Assembly: GCF_017591435.1 (NCBI RefSeq)
Contig: NC_059289.1
Coordinates: forward strand, 19,389,844-19,453,843
Direction: 5' to 3'
Length of the DNA: 64,000 nucleotides
DNA from: Portunus trituberculatus
Lineage: Eukaryota > Arthropoda > Malacostraca > Decapoda > Portunidae
Positions 56,380 to 64,000 of this stretch are shown one piece after another. The translations under genes and the position numbers were made by a program. Each line of letters opens with the position of its first letter. The stretch's first letter is position 1. The notes below the pieces were generated by a model. The model did not search any database, was not told the origin of the DNA, and saw only the letters and a list, made by a program, of their open reading frames with translations.

Positions 56380-57213
56380 TTTCTGTTTCTCTGAGTTTTG
56401 TTTTCTATATAGTATTTCTTCTGTTGCTGCTTGTGATTTTAGTAGTATCTTAATTGGTCTCACTGTTCCTTCTTGATATGGTCCCATTCTATGGATTTCT
56501 TCTACTTTCTCTTCTAAGTTCTGTCTATCCTCGTCATTTAGATGTTTTAGTAGGTCTTTTACTGATTTCATTTCGTCCTTTTCCCTTCTTGGTCTATATT
56601 TAACATTTTTTTTCTTTCAGGCCAAAAATAATTACACTTTCTTTTCTGCAATTTCTCTTACTAAATTTTCTTTTTTCTTCAGGACTCCTGTCATTTTGTT
56701 TGTCATATTTTCATCTCTTTCTTTCAACTGTTCTTGAAATACTTCCTGAAATGATTCCTTGTCTTTCTTATCTTGGATTCTCCATGCCTGTACTTCTTCT
56801 TTAATCACGTCTTGTACTCTTTCCTCTTCTTTGTTAACTAGATCTTTCAGCTTCTCTTTTCAATTCTCAGCTTTACTGAGTCCTTCTTCCATCAATTTCT
56901 TGTAGTTAGCTACTTCCTTTATTAATTCTCCATTTTCTGTTCTTAGCCTAGTTTCATTTTCTTCTACTCTTTTTATCCTTTCTTTCAATTTCTGGAGCTC
57001 TTTTTCCTGTTCTTCACTCTCTTTCATTCCCATACTCTCCTTTATCCATTTATCTAATTTATGTTCAATAGTCAACACTCTATTAAATAGTGAAGTATGT
57101 GCTGTATCAAAGCCTTCAAATGCTCTTTCACCCTCATCAACATAGTCATCATCATCTTTCATTCTTTCCCGTGTCTCATACCTGCATTTAGATGGAATCT
57201 CTTCCTTACTCAT
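56380..57213 (-). pseudogene. LINE A2 ORF1 (coiled coil and RRM-like), broken
   Basis: It starts MSKEEIPSKCRYETRERMKD, followed by a coiled coil (ELQKLKERIKRVEENETRL). It breaks near 56860 and resumes with RRM-like KSVKDLLKHLNDEDRQNLEE, VRPIKILLKSQAATEEIL. It is interrupted after about 56380 by (TA)n. It is the equivalent of 25351-26406. Confidence 0.8.
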
Positions 57214-57319
57214 GATTTTGTAACGCTGTATTCATGTAAAACGAGTCTACACTACTTGCCCAGGCCACTGCAAACCCAAACAACAGGTAGTGTAGATCAG
57301 CTGATTCTCAGGAGCAACA

Positions 57320-60132
57320 GTATTTACCTAGTTGTAGTTTTACAGGGCCTGGGCTTTATGCTCGTGTGGTCCCGTCTCCATATCTACACTTATCCAATTT
57401 TTCTTTAAAACTATGACTCTTTGCTGACACCACTTCCTCACTCAAACTGTTCCAAGTCTCAACACATCTTTGCGGGAAACAAAATTTTTTAACATCTCTC
57501 AGACATCGTCCCTTCCTTAGTTTCTTACTATGCGATATTGTGCTTCTAAAGTCATATTCTTCTCTCAGGATCAGTTTCTCATTATCCACTTCATCCATTC
57601 TGTTAATCAATTTATAAACTTGTATCAGATCCCTTCTCTCTCTTCTCTGCTCCAAGGTTGGTAGATCCATTGCCTTTAGTCTCTCCTCATATGCCATCCC
57701 TTTAAATTCTGGAACCATTCTTGTAGCCATTTTTGTAGTCTCTCTAATTTTCTTATGTGTTTCTTTTTATGGGAGTCCACACAACTCCTGCATATTCCAA
57801 TCTAGGTCTTATTTTAGTACTTATCAATTTCTTCATCATTTCCTTGTCCATATAGTGAAATGCTACTCCAATATTCCTTAGCAAATTATACGTCTCTCTG
57901 AAAATTCTATCAATATGGCTTACTGGTTGATTATTTTCTTCCATTGTCACTCCCAAGTCCTTTTCCTTTTTTACTTTTTCTAGTTCTACTCCATCTCCCA
58001 TCTTATAGATTCCCACTGGTTGTCTTTCACTTTTTCCCATTTCCATGACATGGCTTTTGTCCACATTGAATTCCATCTCCCATTTTTTGCTCCATTTCCA
58101 GATCTTGTTTAAGTCTTCCTGTAGTATTTCACAATCCTCTTTTGTTTAATGACTCTGCACAGTTTCGCATCGTCCGCAAACAGATTTATGTAGCTGTTCA
58201 CTCCTCTGGCATGTCATTTATATATACGAGAAAAGTATTGGTGCCAATACTGACCCCTGTGGCACTCCGCTGTCTACTGTTCTCCACTTGGACTTCATAT
58301 CTTTAACTATCGTCCTTATTTCTCTCCCCTTAAGTAATTCTTCATCCATCTCAATGTGCTTCCTTTTAAGCCACCCTTCTCCTCTAACTTCCATAGTAAT
58401 CTTTCATGTGGCACTTTATCAAAAGCCTTTTTAGATCTAAATAAATACAGTCAACCCATCCTCTCTCTCTTGTACTTTATCAACTATTCTAGAGTAGAAA
58501 CTCAATAAATTTGTTACACATGACCGACCTTTTCTAAAACCAAATTGGCTATTTGATAATATTTTGTTGTCTTCAAGAAACTCGACCCATTGCTTCTTTA
58601 TTACTTTTCACACATCTTGCATATTACACTAGTTAGTGATACCGGTCTGTAATTTAAAGGTTCTTCCTTCCTTCCGCTCTTATATATGGGAACCACCTCA
58701 GCTCTTTTCCACTCCACTGGCACTGTTCCATTTTCTATTGAGCATTTTATGATGTTGTATATTGGACTTGCTAGTTCTTCCCTACATTCTTTCAGTATTC
58801 TGCCTGAGACTTCATCCGGTCCCATTGCCTTTTCCTCATCCAATTCCGTCAAGCTTGGTTACTTTAATCTCTTTCATATAGACAGTCTCTCTATTACCCT
58901 GTGGTCTTTCAAATTTGGATTCCTTAGTAAAGACCTCATGAAATTTACTATTTAACAGTTCTGCCATACTTTTTGGGTCTTCCACCATTCCGTTTTCTCC
59001 TTTTAACCTTTCTATTGTTTCTTTTTGTCTTATTTTTCCATTTATGAATCTGTAGAACAATTTTGGTTGTTCCTTACATTTTTCGACAATGTCCTTTTCA
59101 TAGTTCTTTTCTTCTTCCTTTCTCACCTTAGCATATTCATTTCTTGCTGTTTTGAAGTTTTCCTTATTTTCTGGATTTCTGTTTCTTCTCCACCTTTTCC
59201 ATGCTCCATCTCGTTTCTCCTTTGCCCTAGCACATCTTGCATTAAACCAATCTTTCTTTCCTTCTTCTTTAGGTCTATATTTCAGAACATATTCCTGACC
59301 CCAGTTTTGTATATTTCCAAAAATAAGTTATATTTCTCTTGAACCGTTAATGAGTTTTCCATCTCCTCCCAGTTTACGTTTTAAAATAGTTCTTGAGATT
59401 CTCAATATCAGCCTTTCTGTAATTTAATCGGTCTCCTTTGTATGATTCATCTCTATCTTCCTTTCCTTCTTCTATATCCATCTCTAATATTACATGGTCA
59501 CTCTTTCCCAATGGGCACTTGTATCTTATATCATCGTTAATTGGTATATCCCTTGTAAAAACTAGGTCTAATCTTGCCGGCTCATCGTTTCCTCTGAATC
59601 TTGTGTTTTCCTTTACTCTTTGGACCATCAAATTATCTATCATTAGGTTCAGGAATCTATCTCCCAGGCATCTTCCCCATACCACTTTCATAATTTTCCC
59701 AGTCTACCTCCTTACAGTTGAAATCTCCTACCAATATCACTTTTCTCCTTTCCTTAATGATTCTTGTAAGACTCCTTATTGTGTCATCTATCATGTCTCT
59801 ATATTCTTGGTTAGTCCATGAGTTTGTTTTGGTGGCACATATGTTCCAATGATTGTTAACTCCTTTTGTTAATATGCATCTTAACATACAGTATTTCTGA
59901 TTTTCCTTCCCAAACTCCACTTGATTTACCACTATCTCCTTCCTTAACATCATCATGACTCCTCCTCCTCCTTTACCCACTCTATCTCTCCTCCATATAT
60001 TATACCTTTTATCTATGTCTATTTTATTGCCTCATTTAACTTTGTTTCCACCAGGCATACAATATCTGGTTCTTCTTTCTTTATGTAATCTCTTAATTCT
60101 AATTTACTAGATAAAATCCCATCTATGTTTGT

Positions 60133-60137
<5 letters not shown>
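57320..60137 (-). mobile_element. LINE A2 copy (CR1-like), 5'-truncated
   Basis: Begins with the conserved 3' terminus (TTTACCTAGTTGTAGTTTTAC) at 57320. It ends in the endonuclease start (YTNIDGILSSKLELRDYI) at about 60137, directly against (TG)n. Confidence 0.9.
57356..60130 (-). pseudogene. LINE A2 ORF2: endonuclease and reverse transcriptase, broken
   Basis: Endonuclease motifs include EPDIVCLVETKLNE, VILVGDFNCKEVDWENY and LGKSDHVILEM. RT pieces include AEVVPIYKSGRKEEPLNYR (58690s), the QFGF-type region, a VPQGS-like block (about 58250) and an F-A-DD region at about 58170. The C-terminus has GVVWTPIKRNT and RMVPEFKGMAYEERLKAMD. About ten frame breaks are present. Confidence 0.88.

Positions 60138-60167
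<30 letters not shown>
60138..60167. repeat. (TG)n array at the LINE A2 5' junction
   Basis: About 30 bp of TG abut the truncated LINE 5' end. In LINE sense this is (CA)n, as at the other LINE A junctions. Confidence 0.95.
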
Positions 60168-60170
<3 letters not shown>

Positions 60171-60171
60171 A

Positions 60172-60545
<374 letters not shown>

Positions 60546-60569
60546 TATCACGCAAGGCTTTTGAATACA

Positions 60570-61260
60570 TCAGTGTCTGTCGTGGCCAACACGAGCATCA
60601 CTCACTGAGATAAATAGCTGACTACCAAAAGATATCTGATAAACAATCATCCACATCATCATAATTTTTGTATAACGTCTGCATTTTCCCATCAAGGTGG
60701 GGTTGGATGGTTGATGACTGCTTTTCACAACTGACAATCTTGTGCCATTTCTTCTTCTTTTCCTAGCAAATTCATAACCTCTGTCACAGACTCTATTTAC
60801 CCTTTCTTTGGGCTTCCTACTGGCTGTTGGCCTCCCTCCCTCAACTCTTCCACCTCTCTCAACACCCCTCCTCTGAATCATCTCAGTCTTCTCTTCCTCA
60901 GCTCAACAGAGGGGGTCTTTAAATTCACACATTTCCACTATTTCACTGCTGGACCTCCTGTCTTACCACCTCACTTTTGCCATGTATCTCAGCATCCTGT
61001 GGTCATAGCTACATAGAATGTCTGTCAGTCTGTTTGTCAGCACCCATGTTTCTGTTCTGTATAGAAGAACAGATCTGACACAGGCTTCATATACCCTTCC
61101 CCTGATCCTCAGTTTTATACTGTAATTTACCAATAAACTGATAATTTTTAGCCATCTTCCCCATGAAACTGCTACTCTTGTCCTTACTGCTCTCTCTGCA
61201 CCCAGTTCACAGTCCAACACATCTTCCAAGAAGCAGAACTGTTGTACCTTCTCCAACACA
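60570..61260 (-). pseudogene. LINE reverse transcriptase C-terminal fragment
   Basis: The frame 61259-60963 has VQQFCFLEDVLDCELGAERA, IRGRVYEACVRSVLLYRTET and YDHRMLRYMAKVRW, the C-terminal region of a LINE ORF2. Broken frames after it continue with a basic GRPTASRKPKE segment. The palm domain is absent. Confidence 0.75.
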
Positions 61261-61386
61261 CCTCCAGCCCAACATTCTCATCATCACCACTGCCGCCACC
61301 ACCACCACCACGACCTTCCTCCTCCCGTATACATCTTGGACATACAAAGTACTACGTCCCTCTCAGATTCCTCAGACCTGAGCATC

Positions 61387-61920
61387 ATTGGTGATACCAT
61401 TTGTTTCACATAGTACACCTAAATCTATTAATAGTGGTGTTCCTCAGGGTTCTGCCCTGTCACCCACTCTCTTTCTATTATTCATTAATGATGTTCTTAA
61501 CCAAACTTCTTGCCTTATCCACTCCTACACTGATGATACCACCCTACATCTTTTCACATCCTTTCAGAGATGACCAACCCTTCAGGAAGTTATCAGATCA
61601 TACAGGGATGCCACAGAATGCCTGACTTTTGATCTTTCTAAGATTTCCAATTGGGGCAGAGAAAATCAAGTAGTTTTCAGTGCCTCAAAACCTCAATTCC
61701 TCCATCTATCAACTCGACACAACCTTCCAGACAACTATTCACTTTTCTTCAATGACACTCAATTGTCTCCCTCTGCCATACTGAATATCCTCGGTCTGTC
61801 CTTTACTCATAATCTTAACTGGAAACTTCACATCTCATCTCTTGCTAAAACAGCTTCTATGATGTTAGGCATTATGAGGCATCTCCACCAGTTTTTCTTG
61901 CCCCTCCCACTGCTAACTCT
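61387..61920 (+). pseudogene. LINE G reverse transcriptase fragment (best copy)
   Basis: The frame reads SGVPQGSALSPTLFLLFIND and HSYTDDTTLHLFTSF (TDD in place of A-DD). After a TGA come SKISNWGRENQVVFSASKP and LGLSFTHNLNWKLHISSLAK. It matches the collagen-intron copies at 38640-42340. The 3' end is cut by the MITE at 61924. Confidence 0.85.
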
Positions 61921-61923
61921 GTA

Positions 61924-62297
61924 CACTTGACCCTCGAAACAACGGACCTCCCATCAACGGATTTCGGAAACTACGGACAAATTCTAGAGTCCGGTTTAAT
62001 CTACGGACGAATATTAAAATGCGCGCAATTGTCCGTTCCCAGCAAATTATTGTCCAGTAAACTTTGTTTTCTGCATTGTTTATTAATATTTTTTAAACTG
62101 ACCATGCTCATGTCATCTATTTCAGGTTATTTGTTGTACTTAATGCTTTGTAATACTGTTTGAATGATTTCTTAATGATTACACAGTATTTTACGTACAT
62201 TTTATACAGTTTTTTACGTACTTTTGCAAAGAACGGACTTTTGCAATCTACGGACAGGGTCGTGCACGCATTTGTCTGTTGTTTTGAGAGTTGAGTG
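61924..62297. mobile_element. TA-flanked MITE (374 bp)
   Basis: Terminal inverted repeats CACTTGACCCTCGAAAC… and CACTCAACTCTCAAAAC… match at 19 of 24 positions. TA flanks both ends (61922-61923, 62298-62299). The internal words CTACGGAC/GTCCGTT are repeated. There is no coding frame. The ends resemble those of MITE E. Confidence 0.88.
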
Positions 62298-62418
62298 TAC
62301 ATGATTCTCATCTGCCCCTGTACACTGCTGGTCAGAGCGGAAGGTGCGGTACCTGTGACATCCTGTGTAGGAGATTAATGACACAGAAAATATGTTTCAA
62401 TGAGGGTATTCACCTAAA

Positions 62419-63450
62419 CTAGTAATTGATAGGGTGCCCTTGTGCCTTCTTGACCTTTTTGAGTCTCTTGGGAAGTGAATCACCCAGGTGGTGAAGATAC
62501 TGAGCATCAATATTGTCCCATATGTCCTGAATAGTGGCTTGGAGGCGTGGGAGGGAAGAGTTATCTCTCTCCTTTAGCTTCAGTTTTATGTATGCCCAGA
62601 GACTTTCTATATGGTTAAGGTATGGTGAATTTGTGGGCCAAGGTTTTAAAAAGCTGACATTGCAAAAATCAAACCAGTCAACAATTAACTTTGCCGTATG
62701 GCATGGTGCACCATCTTGCATGAAGGTATCAGCATTGCATTTTTCCATACACTCATCTAACTCATCTAGAATTAGCTCAAAGTAGTTATTTTGGTTCATA
62801 TGAACATTCTTAGGCAAAATCATTAATTTTCCAAGACCATAATAAGAAAAAAACAACTCCACACCATCAAAGAATCTGGGTTTTAATATGTGTGTTGTGT
62901 TGTATGGATCGTAACGGTTACTACCGGGTCTGCGGTACACATGGTTTCTCTGGTTGTCTGCAACCTGAAAACTTGCCTCATCTGACCAAAGTACCCTACA
63001 CCACTTATCTATGTCCCAATATTTGTGCTGAGACACAAATGCAAGCCTTCTGTTACGATGACCAGGTGTGAGGCAAGTTTTTGAAACTGCGCAACAACTT
63101 CAGCATCCCAAATCACGTTTCACATATCTCCACACAGTGCTTTCACTCACCCCAGCCAGCAATGCAGGATTCCTGGTCTTAAGTTCCTTGCTGTGTATGT
63201 GAGGGTTAACCTTACGCTGTCTTCAAATAATGTTCAGAGTTCTCTGGCTCACACTGCGCTTACGCCCTTCAGGCTTGTAAGGTGGTGGCGAAGCTTCTCT
63301 TCCTCCCTCATGATAAATTTTGGTCCAACGTTGAACAGTTCTGAGAGCTATGCCAGCGTTTGCTGCAATTTCTTGATTTAACTTATTCTCCCTCACTAAG
63401 GCACAAATAACTGAGGTTTGGGCCTTACTAATTAGTTTCCTAGGTCCCAT
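62419..63450 (-). pseudogene. Tc1/mariner transposase (broken)
   Basis: The N-terminus (63450-63223) has MGPRKLISKAQTSVICALV and a helix-turn-helix (EIAANAGIALRTVQRW). A second HTH-like region follows in broken frames (LLAGVSESTVWRYVKR). The catalytic frame 63036-62419 has VLWSDEASF (first Asp), MQDGAPCHTAK (second Asp) and SPYLNHIESLWAYIK (Glu). I count 35 residues between the second Asp and the Glu. Stops near 63220 and 63100 break it. Terminal inverted repeats were not identified. Confidence 0.88.
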
Positions 63451-63657
63451 AATAGGTAGTAACAGGGCACAATGGTAAGCTCACGCATCCACAAAAAGGG
63501 ACTGTGAGGAAGGCTGAAAGAAAGTTCAAATGCAAGCACACGAACTCCCTACATGTTTCTATATTTCTGACTTCCTACGACTTGTCTTCTTTTAAAAAAG
63601 AGGTATCAAGACATTTGCTCCCTAATTTTGGCTAACGCTTTTCTTTCTTCTCAAGAA
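63451..63657. other. No gene recognised
   Basis: A/T-rich sequence upstream of the Tc1/mariner frame. It may include its 5' end, but no inverted repeat was found. Confidence 0.45.
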
Positions 63658-63855
63658 TTAGCACCCAAGTGGGCCTTTTTTTTCTAATATTTTTTTTGCC
63701 CTCTCTCCTACAAAAAAAAAAAAAAAGTTTACTCCCATTCCTCTTCCACAACAAACATATGGCCATCTTCCTAATTGAATTCCTTCTCTAGCTTTATTTC
63801 CAGTCACCAATAGTTTTGGCTTCTCCATGTTTATTTTCAATCTTCTCTGCTCCAA
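63658..63855 (-). pseudogene. LINE reverse transcriptase fragment
   Basis: The frame RRLKINMEKPKLLVTGNKA followed by GRWPYVCCGRGMGVN resembles the region after the RT palm in a decapod LINE group with a Cys-rich C-terminus. It ends in an A/T-rich stretch. It could be the upstream part of the LINE seen at 60570-61260, now separated by later insertions. Confidence 0.55.
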
Positions 63856-64000
63856 CCCGTCCTTTTACCAAAAGATATTTGATAAACAATGATATAACAT
63901 TGAAAATGAACATGGAAACACAAGCATAAAAGAGGGAGGTAGTAGTAAATTGGGGTAGCTCATCTTATCTTCTCATGCAGACTTGTTTACAAATTACTTT

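Overview
The window looks like genomic DNA of a decapod crustacean, probably a crab or a relative. There are no prokaryotic operons. One multi-exon animal gene with GT-AG introns is visible. The rest is dense, nested transposon sequence of kinds I associate with decapods: CR1-like LINEs, some with SGNH-hydrolase domains, Tigger/pogo-like and hAT DNA transposons, DIRS, Gypsy, a tRNA-like SINE, and long (TA)n, (CA)n and (TC)n arrays. The organism call is inference from repeat content and from one arthropod-compatible gene.

The only clear host gene is the 3' end of a type IV collagen alpha chain on the minus strand (coding exons between 42635 and 33102). I can join six exons without a phase error. 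Two encode Gly-X-Y repeat, one carries the end of the triple helix and the start of NC1, and three complete NC1. The protein has all 12 NC1 cysteines and an unusual Pro/Arg/Asp-rich tail of about 48 residues. The 5' exons lie beyond the window or in sequence I could not recognise. Its introns hold CR1-like and other LINE fragments, TA-flanked MITEs and microsatellites.

Layout. 1-2058: truncated Jockey/I-type LINE (+). 2059-5640: decayed Gypsy element (-) with an inserted piece carrying a 54-bp minisatellite. 5931-6512: intact SGNH-hydrolase ORF (-). 6982-16764: CR1-like LINE 'A' (-) split by a nearly complete RNase H-bearing LINE (+, 10841-16394, 13-bp target duplication). 16798-22166: second CR1 type 'B' with an SGNH domain upstream of its endonuclease, split by a hAT element (8-bp duplication). 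22505-26766: full-length LINE A copy bounded by (TG)n. 26857-28014: second hAT with a perfect 8-bp duplication. 28023-30140: LINE 'C' (+). 30560-32362: LINE and Tigger-like fragments. 32450-42635: collagen gene and its introns. 42757-50450: Tigger-like elements, two large palindromic foldback elements and microsatellites. 50461-50665: SINE. 50672-54213: DIRS-type tyrosine-recombinase retrotransposon (-). 54214-60400: half foldback and two more LINE A-like copies with a 373-bp (TA)n array. 60401-64000: Tigger end, LINE fragments, a TA-flanked MITE and a Tc1/mariner transposase.

Almost every transposon ORF is broken. ORF1 of the inserted LINE (11017-12540), LINE A ORF1 (25351-26406), the SGNH ORF and the LINE C RT are the long intact frames. 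Three target-site duplications and clear nesting give a relative order of insertions. No CRISPR array, rRNA or convincing tRNA gene was seen.
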